Of a DNA stretch of 64,000 nucleotides, positions 22,373 through 35,915 are shown in pieces. The notes under the pieces were generated by a model that saw only the letters and a list, made by a program, of their open reading frames with translations, ran no database searches and had not been told where the DNA came from. Within the stretch, counting starts at the first letter, position 1, and each line of letters begins with the position of its first letter. Origin of the DNA: Eledone cirrhosa. Its lineage: Eukaryota; Mollusca; Cephalopoda; Octopoda; Eledonidae. The stretch is taken from assembly GCA_964016885.1 (NCBI GenBank), contig OZ024744.1, positions 23,606,798-23,670,797 on the forward strand, written 5' to 3'. The translations under genes were made by a program, and so were the position numbers.

Positions 22373-25300
22373 AACATAAACCTCGTTTTAACAACATTTG
22401 AATCTTAAAAAGTTACTCGTTTTAACAACAGCTGAATCTTAAGATAAAACTCGCTTTAACAACAGTTGAATCTTCAAATAAAACTCGTTTTAACAACAGT
22501 TGAATATTATGATAAAACTCATTTTAACAACAGTTGATTCTTAAGATAAAACTCGTTTTAACAACAGTTGAATCTTAAGAACTGACTCGTTTTAACAACA
22601 GTTGAATCTTAAGAACTGACTCGTTTTATCAACAGTTCAACCTTAAGAACTGACTCGTTTTAACAACAGTTGAATCTTCAAATAAAACTCGTTTTAACAA
22701 CAGTTGAATCTTAAGAACTCACTCGTTTTAACAACAGTTGAATCTTAAGATAAAACTCGTTTTAACAACAGTTGAATCTTAAGATAAAACTCGTTTTAAC
22801 AACAGTGGAATCTTAAGAACTGACTCGTTTTAATAACAGTTGAATCTTAAGATAAAACTCGTTTTAACAACAGTTGAATCTTAAGAACTGACTCGTTTTA
22901 ACAACAGCTGAATCTTAAGATAAAACTCGTTTTAACAAAAGCTGAATCTTAAGATAAACACGTTTTAACAACAGTTGAATCTTAAGATAAACCTCGTTTT
23001 AACAACATTTGAATCTTAAGAACTGACTCGTTTTAACAACAGCTGAATCTTAAGATAAACCTCGTTTTAACAACAGTTGAATCTTAAGAACTGACTCGTC
23101 TTATCAACAGTTCAACCTTAAGAACTGACTCGTTTTAACAACAGTTGAATCTTCAAATAAAACTCGTTTTAACAACAGTTGAATCTGCAAATAAAACTCG
23201 TTTTAACAACAGTTGAATCTTCAAATAAAACTCGTTTTAACAACAGTTGAATCTTAAGAACTGACTCGTTTTAACAGCAGCTGAATCTTAAGATAAAACT
23301 CGTTTTAACAACAGTTGAATCTTAAGATAAAATTCGTTTTAACAATAGTTGAATGTTAAGAACTGGTTCGTTTTAACAACAGTTGGATCTTAAGATAAAA
23401 CTCGTTTTAACAACAGTTGAATCTTAAGAACTGACTCGTTTTAACAACAGTTGAATCTTAAGAACTGACTCGTTTTAACAACAGTTGAATCTTAAGATAA
23501 AACTCGTTTTAACAACAGCTGAATCTTAAGATAAAACTCGTTTTAACAACAGTTGAATCTTAAGATAAAACTCGTTTTAACAACAGTTGAATCTTAAGAA
23601 CTGACTCATTTTAACAACAGTTGAATCTTAATAACTGATTCGTTTTAACAACAGATGAATCTTAAGATAAAACTCGTTTTAACAACAGTTGAATCTTAAG
23701 AACTGACTCGTTTTAACAACGGCTGAATCTTAAGATAAAACTCGTTTTAACAACAGTTGAATCTTAAGAACTGACTCGTTTTAACAACGGCTGAATCTTA
23801 AGATAAAACTCGTTTTACAACAGTTGAATCTTAAGAACTGATTCGTTTTAACAACAGCTGAATATTAAGATAAACTCGTTTTAACAACAGTTGAATCTTA
23901 ACATAAACCTCGTTTTAACAACATTTGAATCTTAAAAACTGACTCGTTTTAACAACAGCTGAATCTTAAGATAAAACTCGTTTTAACAACAGTTGAATCT
24001 TCAAATAAAACTCGTTTTAACAACAGTTGAATATTATGATAAAACTCATTTTAACAACAGTTGATTCTTAACATAAAACTCGTTTTAACAACAGTTGAAT
24101 CTTAAGAACTGACTCGTTTTAACAACAGTTGAATCTTAAGAACTGACTCGTTTTATCAACAGTTCAACCTTAAGAACTGACTCGTTTTAACAACAGTTGA
24201 ATCTTCAAATAAAACTCGTTTTAACAACAGTTGAATCTTAAGAACTCACTCGTTTTAACAACAGTTGAATCTTAAGATAAAACTCGTTTTAACAACAGTT
24301 GAATCTTAAGATAAAACTCGTTTTAACAACAGTGGAATCTTAAGAACTGACTCGTTTTAATAACAGTTGAATCTTAAGATAAAACTCGTTTTAACAACAG
24401 TTGAATCTTAAGAACTGACTCGTTTTAACAACAGCTGAATCTTAATATAAAACTCGTTTTACAACAGTTGAATCTTAAGAACTGATTCGTTTTAACAACA
24501 GCTGAATATTAAGATAAACTCGTTTTAACAACAGTTGAATCTTAACATAAACCTCGTTTTAACAACATTTGAATCTTAAAAAGTTACTCGTTTTAACAAC
24601 AGCTGAATCTTAAGATAAAACTCGTTTTAACAACAGTTGAATCTTCAAATAAAACTCGTTTTAACAACAGTTGAATATTATGATAAAACTCATTTTAACA
24701 ACAGTTGATTCTTAAGATAAAACTCGTTTTAACAACAGTTGAATCTTAAGAACTGACTCGTTTTAACAACAGTTGAATCTTAAGAACTGACTCGTTTTAT
24801 CAACAGTTCAACCTTAAGAACTGACTCGTTTTAACAACAGTTGAATCTTCAAATAAAACTCGTTTTAACAACAGTTGAATCTTAAGAACTCACTCGTTTT
24901 AACAACAGTTGGATCTTAAGATAAAACTCGTTTTAACAACAGTTGAATCTTAAGATAAAACTCGTTTTAACAACAGTGGAATCTTAAGAACTGACTCGTT
25001 TTAACAACAGCTGAATCTTAAGATAAAACTCGTTTTAACAAAAGCTGAATCTTAAGATAAACTCGTTTTAACAACAGTTGAATCTTAAGATAAACCTCGT
25101 TTTAACAACATTTGAATCTTAAGAACTGACTCGTTTTAACAACAGCTGAATCTTAAGATAAACCTCGTTTTAACAACAGTTGAATCTTAAGAACTGACTC
25201 GTCTTATCAACAGTTCAACCTTAAGAACTGACTCGTTTTAACAACAGTTGAATCTTCAAATAAAACTCGTTTTAACAACAGTTGAATCTGCAAATAAAAC

Positions 25301-28300
25301 TCGTTTTAACAACAGTTGAATCTTCAAATAAAACTCGTTTTAACAACAGTTGAATATTATGATAAAACTCATTTTAACAACAGTTGATTCTTAAGATAAA
25401 ACTCGTTTTAACGACAGTTGAATCTTAAGAACTGACTCGTTTTAACAACAGCTGAATCTTAAGATAAAACTCGTTTTAACAACAGTTGAATCTTAAGATA
25501 AAATTCGTTTTAACAATAGTTGAATGTTAAGAACTGGTTCGTTTTAACAACAGTTGGATCTTAAGATAAAACTCGTTTTAACAACAGTTGAATCTTAAGA
25601 ACTGACTCGTTTTAACAACAGTTGAATCTTAAGAACTGACTCGTTTTATCAACAGTTCAACCTTAAGAACTGACTCGTTTTAACAACAGTTGAATCTTCA
25701 AATAAAACTCGTTTTAACAACAGTTGAATCTTAGGAACTGATTCGTTTTAACAACAGCTGAATCTTAAGATAAACTCGTATTAACAACAGTTGAATCTTA
25801 ACATAAAGCTCGTTTTAACAACATTTGAATCTTAAGAACTGACTCGTTTTAACAACAGCTGAATCTTAAGATAAAACTCGTTTTAACAACAGTTGAATCT
25901 TAAGAACTGACTCGTTTTATCAACAGTTCAACCTTAAGAACTGACTCGTTTTAACAACAGTTGAATCTTCAAATAAAACTCGTTTTAACAACAGTAGAAT
26001 CTTCAAATAAAACTCGTTTTAACAACAGTTGAATATTATGATAAACCTCATTTTAACAACAGCTGATTCTTAAGATAAAACTCGTTTTAACAACAGTTGA
26101 ATCTTAAGAACTGACTCGTTTTAACAACAGCTGAATCTTAAGATAAAACTCGTTTTAACAACAGTTGAATCTTAAGATAAAATTCGTTTTAACAATAGTT
26201 GAATGTTAAGAACTGGTTCGTTTTAACAACAGTTGGATCTTAAGATAAAACTCGTTTTAACAACAGTTGAATATTAAGAACTGACTCGTTTTAACAACAG
26301 TTGAATCTTAAGAACTGACTCGTTTTAACAACAGTTGAATCTTAAGATAAAACTCGTTTTAACAACAGCTGAATCTTAAGATAAAACTCGTTTTAACAAC
26401 AGTTGAATCTTAAGATAAAACTCGTTTTAACAACAGTTGAATCTTAAGAACTGACTCATTTTAACAACAGTTGAATCTTAATAACTGATTCGTTTTAACA
26501 ACAGATGAATCTTAAGATAAAACTCGTTTTAACAACAGTTGAATCTTAAGAACTGACTCGTTTTAACAACGGCTGAATCTTAAGATAAAACTCGTTTTAC
26601 AACAGTTGAATCTTAAGAACTGATTCGTTTTAACAACAGCTGAATATTAAGATAAACTCGTTTTAACAACAGTTGAATCTTAACATAAACCTCGTTTTAA
26701 CAACATTTGAATCTTAAGAACTGACTCATTTTAACAACAGTTGAATCTTAATAACTGACTCGTTTTAACAACAGTTGAATCTTCAAATAAAACTCGTTTT
26801 AACAACAGTTGAATCTTAAGAACTCACTCGTTTTAACAACAGTTGAATCTTAAGATAAAACTCGTTTTAACAACAGTTGAATCTTAAGATAAAACTCGTT
26901 TTAACAACAGTGGAATCTTAAGAACTGACTCGTTTTAATAACAGTTGAATCTTAAGATAAAACTCGTTTTAACAACAGTTGAATCTTAAGAACTGACTCG
27001 TTTTAACAACAGCTGAATCTTAATATAAAACTCGTTTTACAACAGTTGAATCTTAAGAACTGATTCGTTTTAACAACAGCTGAATATTAAGATAAACTCG
27101 TTTTAACAACAGTTGAATCTTAACATAAACCTCGTTTTAACAACATTTGAATCTTAAAAAGTTACTCGTTTTAACAACAGCTGAATCTTAAGATAAAACT
27201 CGCTTTAACAACAGTTGAATCTTCAAATAAAACTCGTTTTAACAACAGTTGAATATTATGATAAAACTCATTTTAACAACAGTTGATTCTTAAGATAAAA
27301 CTCGTTTTAACAACAGTTGAATCTTAAGAACTGACTCGTTTTAACAACAGTTGAATCTTAAGAACTGACTCGTTTTATCAACAGTTCAACCTTAAGAACT
27401 GACTCGTTTTAACAACAGTTGAATCTTCAAATAAAACTCGTTTTAACAACAGTTGAATCTTAAGAACTCACTCGTTTTAACAACAGTTGAATCTTAAGAT
27501 AAAACTCGTTTTAACAACAGTTGAATCTTAAGATAAAACTCGTTTTAACAACAGTGGAATCTTAAGAACTGACTCGTTTTAATAACAGTTGAATCTTAAG
27601 ATAAAACTCGTTTTAACAACAGTTGAATCTTAAGAACTGACTCGTTTTAACAACAGCTGAATCTTAAGATAAAACTCGTTTTAACAAAAGCTGAATCTTA
27701 AGATAAACTCGTTTTAACAACAGTTGAATCTTAAGATAAACCTCGTTTTAACAACATTTGAATCTTAAGAACTGACTCGTTTTAACGACAGCTGAATCTT
27801 AAGATAAACCTCGTTTTAACAACAGTTGAATCTTAAGAACTGACTCGTCTTATCAACAGTTCAACCTTAAGAACTGACTCGTTTTAACAACAGTTGAATC
27901 TTCAAATAAAACTCGTTTTAACAACAGTTGAATCTGCAAATAAAACTCGTTTTAACAACAGTTGAATCTTCAAATAAAACTCGTTTTAACAACAGTTGAA
28001 TCTTAAGAACTGACTCGTTTTAACAACAGCTGAATCTTAAGATAAAACTCGTTTTAACAACAGTTGAATCTTAAGATAAAATTCGTTTTAACAATAGTTG
28101 AATGTTAAGAACTGGTTCGTTTTAACAACAGTTGGATCTTAAGATAAAACTCGTTTTAACAACAGTTGAATATTAAGAACTGACTCGTTTTAACAACAGT
28201 TGAATCTTAAGAACTGACTCGTTTTAACAACAGTTGAATCTTAAGATAAAACTCGTTTTAACAACAGCTGAATCTTAAGATAAAACTCGTTTTAACAACA

Positions 28301-31300
28301 GTTGAATCTTAAGATAAAACTCGTTTTAACAACAGTTGAATCTTAAGAACTGACTCATTTTAACAACAGTTGAATCTTAATAACTGATTCGTTTTAACAA
28401 CAGATGAATCTTAAGATAAAACTCGTTTTAACAACAGTTGAATCTTAAGAACTGACTCGTTTTAACAACGGCTGAATCTTAAGATAAAACTCGTTTTACA
28501 ACAGTTGAATCTTAAGAACTGATTCGTTTTAACAACAGCTGAATATTAAGATAAACTCGTTTTAACAACAGTTGAATCTTAACATAAACCTCGTTTTAAC
28601 AACATTTGAATCTTAAAAACTGACTCGTTTTAACAACAGCTGAATCTTAAGATAAAACTCGTTTTAACAACAGTTGAATCTTCAAATAAAACTCGTTTTA
28701 ACAACAGTTGAATATTATGATAAAACTCATTTTAACAACAGTTGATTCTTAAGATAAAACTCGTTTTAACAACAGTTGAATCTTAAGAACTGACTCGTTT
28801 TAACAACAGTTGAATCTTAAGAACTGACTCGTTTTATCAACAGTTCAACCTTAAGAACTGACTCGTTTTAACAACAGTTGAATCTTCAAATAAAACTCGT
28901 TTTAACAACAGTTGAATCTTAAGAACTCACTCGTTTTAACAACAGTTGAATCTTAAGATAAAACTCGTTTTAACAACAGTTGAATCTTAAGATAAAACTC
29001 GTTTTAACAACAGTGGAATCTTAAGAACTGACTCGTTTTAATAACAGTTGAATCTTAAGATAAAACTCGTTTTAACAACAGTTGAATCTTAAGAACTGAC
29101 TCGTTTTAACAACAGCTGAATCTTAATATAAAACTCGTTTTACAACAGTTGAATCTTAAGAACTGATTCGTTTTAACAACAGCTGAATATTAAGATAAAC
29201 TCGTTTTAACAACAGTTGAATCTTAACATAAACCTCGTTTTAACAACATTTGAATCTTAAAAAGTTACTCGTTTTAACAACAGCTGAATCTTAAGATAAA
29301 ACTCGCTTTAACAACAGTTGAATCTTCAAATAAAACTCGTTTTAACAACAGTTGAATATTATGATAAAACTCATTTTAACAACAGTTGATTCTTAAGATA
29401 AAACTCGTTTTAACAACAGTTGAATCTTAAGAACTGACTCGTTTTAACAACAGTTGAATCTTAAGAACTGACTCGTTTTATCAACAGTTCAACCTTAAGA
29501 ACTGACTCGTTTTAACAACAGTTGAATCTTCAAATAAAACTCGTTTTAACAACAGTTGAATCTTAAGAACTCACTCGTTTTAACAACAGTTGAATCTTAA
29601 GATAAAACTCGTTTTAACAACAGTTGAATCTTAAGAACTGACTCGTTTTAACAACAGCTGAATCTTAAGATAAAACTCGTTTTAACAAAAGCTGAATCTT
29701 AAGATAAACTCGTTTTAACAACAGTTGAATCTTAAGATAAACCTCGTTTTAACAACATTTGAATCTTAAGAACTGACTCGTTTTAACGACAGCTGAATCT
29801 TAAGATAAACCTCGTTTTAACAACAGTTGAATCTTAAGAACTGACTCGTCTTATCAACAGTTCAACCTTAAGAACTGACTCGTTTTAACAACAGTTGAAT
29901 CTTCAAATAAAACTCGTTTTAACAACAGTTGAATCTGCAAATAAAACTCGTTTTAACAACAGTTGAATCTTCAAATAAAACTCGTTTTAACAACAGTTGA
30001 ATCTTAAGAACTGACTCGTTTTAACAACAGCTGAATCTTAAGATAAAACTCGTTTTAACAACAGTTGAATCTTAAGATAATATTCGTTTTAACAATAGTT
30101 GAATGTTAAGAACTGGTTCGTTTTAACAACAGTTGGATCTTAAGATAAAACTCGTTTTAACAACAGTTGAATCTTAAGAACTGACTCGTTTTAACAACAG
30201 TTGAATCTTAAGAACTGACTCGTTTTAACAACAGTTGAATCTTAAGATAAAACTCGTTTTAACAACAGCTGAATCTTAAGATAAAACTCGTTTTAACAAC
30301 AGTTGAATCTTAAGATAAAACTCGTTTTAACAACAGTTGATTCTTAAGAACTGACTCATTTTAACAACAGTTGAATCTTAATAACTGATTCGTTTTAACA
30401 ACAGATGAATCTTAAGATAAAACTCGTTTTAACAACAGTTGAATCTTAAGAACTGACTCGTTTTAACAACGGCTGAATCTTAAGATAAAACTCGTTTTAC
30501 AACAGTTGAATCTTAAGAACTGATTCGTTTTAACAACAGCTGAATATTAAGATAAACTCGTTTTAACAACAGTTGAATCTTAACATAAACCTCGTTTTAA
30601 CAACATTTGAATCTTAAAAACTGACTCGTTTTAACAACAGCTGAATCTTAAGATAAAACTCGTTTTAACAACAGTTGAATCTTCAAATAAAACTCGTTTT
30701 AACAACAGTTGAATATTATGATAAAACTCATTTTAACAACAGTTGATTCTTAAGATAAAACTCGTTTTAACAACAGTTGAATCTTAAGAACTGACTCGTT
30801 TTAACAACAGTTGAATCTTAAGAACTGACTCGTTTTATCAACAGTTCAACCTTAAGAACTGACTCGTTTTAACAACAGTTGAATCTTCAAATAAAACTCG
30901 TTTTAACAACAGTTGAATCTTAAGAACTCACTCGTTTTAACAACAGTTGAATCTTAAGATAAAACTCGTTTTAACAACAGTTGAATCTTAAGATAAAACT
31001 CGTTTTAACAACAGTGGAATCTTAAGAACTGACTCGTTTTAATAACAGTTGAATCTTAAGATAAAACTCGTTTTAACAACAGTTGAATTTTAAGAACTGA
31101 CTCGTTTTAACAACAGCTGAATCTTAATATAAAACTCGTTTTACAACAGTTGAATCTTAAGAACTGACTCGTTTTAACAACAGCTGAATCTTAAGATAAA
31201 ACTCGTTTTAACAAAAGCTGAATCTTAAGATAAACTCGTTTTAACAACAGTTGAATCTTAAGATAAACCTCGTTTTAACAACATTTGAATCTTAAGAACT

Positions 31301-31540
31301 GACTCGTTTTAACAACAGCTGAATCTTAAGATAAACCTCGTTTTAACAACAGTTGAATCTTAAGAACTGACTCGTCTTATCAACAGTTCAACCTTAAGAA
31401 CTGACTCGTTTTAACAACAGTTGAATCTTCAAATAAAACTCGTTTTAACAACAGTTGAATCTGCAAATAAAACTCGTTTTAACAACAGTTGAATCTTCAA
31501 ATAAAACTCGTTTTAACAACAGTTGAATATTATGATAAAA
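22373..31540 (+). repeat. Run of 2.0-2.6-kb higher-order repeats
   Basis: The marker AAAAAGTTACTCG (GTTAC start) recurs at 22412, 24583, 27161 and 29264, giving spacings of 2,171, 2,578 and 2,103 bp. The first equals 2,103 plus the 68 bp duplication at 23721. CGCTTTAAC recurs at 22452, 27201 and 29304. CTTAATATAAAA at 29122 and 31122 gives a last spacing of 2,001 bp. Each unit carries CTGCAAATAAAA, ACAAAAGCTG, CTCGTCTTATC, AACGGCTG and CAGTGG markers. At about 26715-26765 the expected AAAAACTG unit is replaced by a B series with CTTAATAACTGACTCG, a local rearrangement. Confidence 0.83.
23721..23856 (+). repeat. 68-bp two-monomer tandem duplication
   Basis: The unit holding AACGGCTGAATC occurs twice in a row (GGCTG at 23721 and 23789), 68 bp or exactly two monomers apart. 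In neighbouring higher-order copies it occurs once. This accounts for the 68 bp by which the 22412-24583 unit exceeds the 2,103 bp unit, and is a clean example of a minimal unequal exchange. Confidence 0.87.
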
Positions 31541-33677
31541 CTCATTTAACAACAGTTGATTCTTAAGATAAAACTCGTTTTAACAACAGTTGAATCTTAA
31601 GAACTGACTCGTTTTAACAACAGCTGAATCTTAAGATAAAACTCGTTTTAACAACAGTTGAATCTTAAGATAAAATTCGTTTTAACAATAGTTGAATGTT
31701 AAGAACTGGTTCGTTTTAACAACAGTTGGATCTTAAGATAAAACTCGTTTTAACAACAGTTGAATCTTAAGAACTGACTCGTTTTAACAACAGTTGAATC
31801 TTAAGAACTGACTCGTTTTATCAACAGTTCAACCTTAAGAACTGAGTCGTTTTAACAACAGTTGAATCTTCAAATAAAACTCGTTTTAACAACAGTTGAA
31901 TCTTAAGAACTGATTCGTTTTAACAACAGCTGAATCTTAAGATAACTCGTATTAACAACAGTTGAATCTTAAGATAAACCTCGTTTTAACAACATTTGAA
32001 TCTTAAGAACTGACTCGTTTTAACAACAGCTGAATCTTAAGATAAAACTCGTTTTAACAACAGTTGATTCTTAAGAACTGACTCGTTTTATCAACAGTTC
32101 AACCTTAAGAACTGACTCGTTTTAACAACAGTTGAATCTTCAAATAAAACTCGTTTTAACAACAGTTGAATCTTCAAATAAAACTAGTTTTAACAACAGT
32201 TGAATATTATGATGAAACTCATTTTAACAACAGCTGATTCTTAAGATAAAACTCGTTTTAACAACAGTTGAATCTTAAGAACTGACTCGTTTTAACAACA
32301 GCTGAATCTTAAGATAAAACTCGTTTTAACAACAGTTGAATCTTAAGATAAAATTCGTTTTAACAATAGTTGAATGTTAAGAACTGGTTCGTTTTAACAA
32401 CAGTTGGATCTTAAGATAAAACTGGTTTTAACAACAGTTGAATCTTAAGAACTGACTCGTTTTAACAACAGTTGAATCTTAAGAACTGACTCGTTTTAAC
32501 AACAGTTGAATCTTAAGATAAAACTCGTTTTAACAACAGTTGAATCTTAAAAACTGACTCATTTTAACGACAGTTGAATCTTAAGAACTGATTCGTTTTA
32601 ACAACAGATGAATCTTAAGATAAAACTCGTTTTAACAACAGTTGAATCTTAAGAACTGACTCGTTTTAACAACAGCTGAATCTTAAGATAAAACTCGTTT
32701 TACAACAGTTGAATCTTAAGAACTGATTCGTTTTAACAACAGCTGAATCTTAAGATAAACTCGTTTTAACAACAGTTGAATCTTAACATAAACCTCGTTT
32801 TAACAACATTTGAATCTTAAAAACTGACTCGTTTTAAGAACAGCTGAATCTTAAGATAAAACTCGTTTTAACAACAGTTGAATCTTAAGAACTGACTCGT
32901 TTTATCAACAGTTCAACCTTAAGAACTGACTCGTTTTAACAACAGTTGAATCTTCAAATAAAACTCGTTTTAACAACAGTTGAATATTATGATAAAACTC
33001 ATTTTAACAACAGTTGATTCTTAAGATAAAACTCGTTTTAACAACAGTTGAATCTTAAGAACTGACTCGTTTTAACAACAGTTGAATCTTAAGAACTAAC
33101 TCGTTTTATCAACAGTTCAACCTTAAGAACTGACTCGTTTTAACAACAGTTGAATCTTCAAATAAAACTCGTTTTAACAACAGTTGAATCTTAAGAACTG
33201 ACTCGTTTTAACAACAGCTGAATCTTAAGATAAAACTCGTTTTAACAACAGTTGAATCTTACGAACTGACTCGTTTTATCAACAGTTCAACCTTAAGAAC
33301 TGACTCATTTTAACAACAGTTGAATCTTCAAATAAAACTCGTTTTAACAACAGTTGAATCTTAAGAACTGATTCGTTTTAACAACAGCTGAATCTTAAGA
33401 TAAACTCGTTTTAACAACAGTTGAATCTTAAGATAAACCTCGTTTTAACAACATTTGAATCTTAAGAACTGACTCGTTTTAACAACAGCTGCATCTTAAG
33501 ATAAAACTCGTTTTAACAACAGTTGAATCCTAAGAACTGACTCGTTTTATCAACAGTTCAACCTGAAGAACTGACTCGTTTTAACAACAGTTGAATCTTC
33601 AAATAAAACTCGTTTTAACAACAGTTGAATCTTAAGAACTGACTCGTTTTAACAACAGTTGAATCTTAAGATAAAAC
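31541..33677 (+). repeat. Array segment, single copy of the CTCATTTAAC family
   Basis: This stretch starts with the H2 unit that lost a T (CTCATTTAAC at 31541) and holds ACTGAGTCG near 31843, ATGATGAAACTC near 32208 and AAACTGGTTTTAAC near 32422. From about 31143 to 32057 it matches 35043-35957 at an offset of 3,900 bp, apart from the 32 bp unit at 31941. From 32060 on it matches 38.2-39.7 kb at an offset of 6,139 bp, rising to 6,173 bp after one extra monomer near 38.68 kb. It looks like a further, more diverged copy of the 4.2 kb unit. Confidence 0.8.
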
Positions 33678-35915
33678 TCGTTTTAACAACAGCTGAATCT
33701 TAAGATAAAACTCGTTTTAACAACAGTTGAATCTTAAGATAAAACTCGTTTTAACAACAGTTGAATCTTAAGAACTGACTCATTTTAACAACAGTTGAAT
33801 CTTAAGAACTGATTCGTTTTAACAACAGTTGAATCTTAAGATAAAACTCGTTTTAACAACAGTTGAATCTTAAGAACTGACTCGTTTTAACAACAGCTGA
33901 ATCTTAAGATAAAACTCGTTTTACAACAGTTGAATCTTAAGAACTGACTCGTTTTATAAACAGTTCAACCTTAAGAACTGACTCGTTTTAACAACAGTTG
34001 AATCTTCAAATAAAAATCGTTTTAACAACAGTTGAATCTTCAAATAAAACTCGTTTTAACAACAGTTGAATCTTAAGAACTGATTCGTTTTAACAACAGC
34101 TGAATCGTAAGATAAACTCGTTTTAACAACAGCTGAATCTTAAGATAAAACTCGTTTTAACAACAGTTGAATCTTAAGAACTTACTCGTCTTATCAACAG
34201 TTCAACCTTAAGAACTGACTCGTTTTAACAACAGTTGAATCTTCAAATAAAACTCGTTTTAACAACAGTTGAATCTTCAAATAAAACTCGTTTTAACAAC
34301 AGTTGAATATTATGATAAAACTCATTTTAACAACAGTTGATTCTTAAGATAAAACTCGTTTTAACAACAGTTGAATCTTAAGAACTGACTCGTTTTAACA
34401 ACAGCTGAATCTTAAGATAAAATTCGTTTTAACAATAGTTGAATGTTAAGAACTGGTTCGTTTTAACAACAGTTGGATCTTAAGATAAAACTCGTTTTAA
34501 CAACAGTTGAATCTTAAGAACTGACTCGTTTTAACAACAGTTGAATCTTAAGAACTGACTCGTTTTATCAACAGTTCAACCTTAAGAACTGACTCGTTTT
34601 AACAACAGTTGAATCTTCAAATAAAACTCGTGTTAACAACAGTTGAATCTTAAGAACTGATTCGTTTTAACAACAGCTGAATCTTAAGATAAACCCGTAT
34701 TAACAACAGTTGAATCGTAAGATAAACCTCGTTTTAACAACATTTGAATCTTAAGAACTAACTCGTTTTAACAACAGCTGAATCTTAAGATAAAACTCGT
34801 TTTAACAACAGTTGAATCTTAAGAACTGACTCGTTTTATCAACAGTTCAACCTTAAGAACTGACTCGTTTTAACAACAGTTGAATCTTCAAATAAAACTC
34901 GTTTTAACAACAGTTGAATCTTAAGATAAAACTCGTTTTAACAACAGTTGAATCTTAAGATAAAACTCGTTTTAACAACAGTGGAATCTTAAGAACTGAC
35001 TCGTTTTAATAACAGTTGAATCTTAAGATAAAACTCGTTTTAACAACAGTTGAATCTTAAGAACTGACTCGTTTTAACAACAGCTGAATCTTAAGATAAA
35101 ACTCGTTTTAACAAAAGCTGAATCTTAAGATAAACTCGTTTTAACAACAGTTGAATCTTAAGATAAACCTCGTTTTAACAACATTTGAATCTTAAGAACT
35201 GACTCGTTTTAACAACAGCTGAATCTTAAGATAAAACTCGTTTTAACAACAGTTGAATCTTAAGAACTGACTCGTCTTATCAACAGTTCAACCTTAAGAA
35301 CTGACTCGTTTTAACAACAGTTGAATCTTCAAATAAAACTCGTTTTAACAACAGTTGAATCTGCAAATAAAACTCGTTTTAACAACAGTTGAATCTTCAA
35401 ATAAAACTCGTTTTAACAACAGTTGAATATTATGATAAAACTCATTTAACAACAGTTGATTCTTAAGATAAAACTCGTTTTAACAACAGTTGAATCTTAA
35501 GAACTGACTCGTTTTAACAACAGCTGAATCTTAAGATAAAACTCGTTTTAACAACAGTTGAATCTTAAGATAAAATTCGTTTTAACAATAGTTGAATGTT
35601 AAGAACTGGTTCGTTTTAACAACAGTTGGATCTTAAGATAAAACTCGTTTTAACAACAGTTGAATCTTAAGAACTGACTCGTTTTAACAACAGTTGAATC
35701 TTAAGAACTGACTCGTTTTATCAACAGTTCAACCTTAAGAACTGAGTCGTTTTAACAACAGTTGAATCTTCAAATAAAACTCGTTTTAACAACAGTTGAA
35801 TCTTAAGAACTGATTCGTTTTAACAACAGCTGAATCTTAAGATAAACTCGTATTAACAACAGTTGAATCTTAAGATAAACCTCGTTTTAACAACATTTGA
35901 ATCTTAAGAACTGAC
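33678..35915 (+). repeat. 2,238-bp tandem duplication, copy 1
   Basis: A 2,238 bp unit (66 monomers minus six bases) is repeated at 35916-38153. Shared rare markers at exactly this offset include GATAAACCCGTATT (ACCCG at 34693 and 36931), GAATCGTAAG (about 34104 and 36342), GTTTTATAAACAG (about 33952 and 36190), CAAATAAAAATCG, and CTCATTTAAC (35441 and 37679). I saw no difference in the parts compared. The left boundary is set where 33671 has GATAAAA and 35909 has GAACTGA. Confidence 0.88.
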
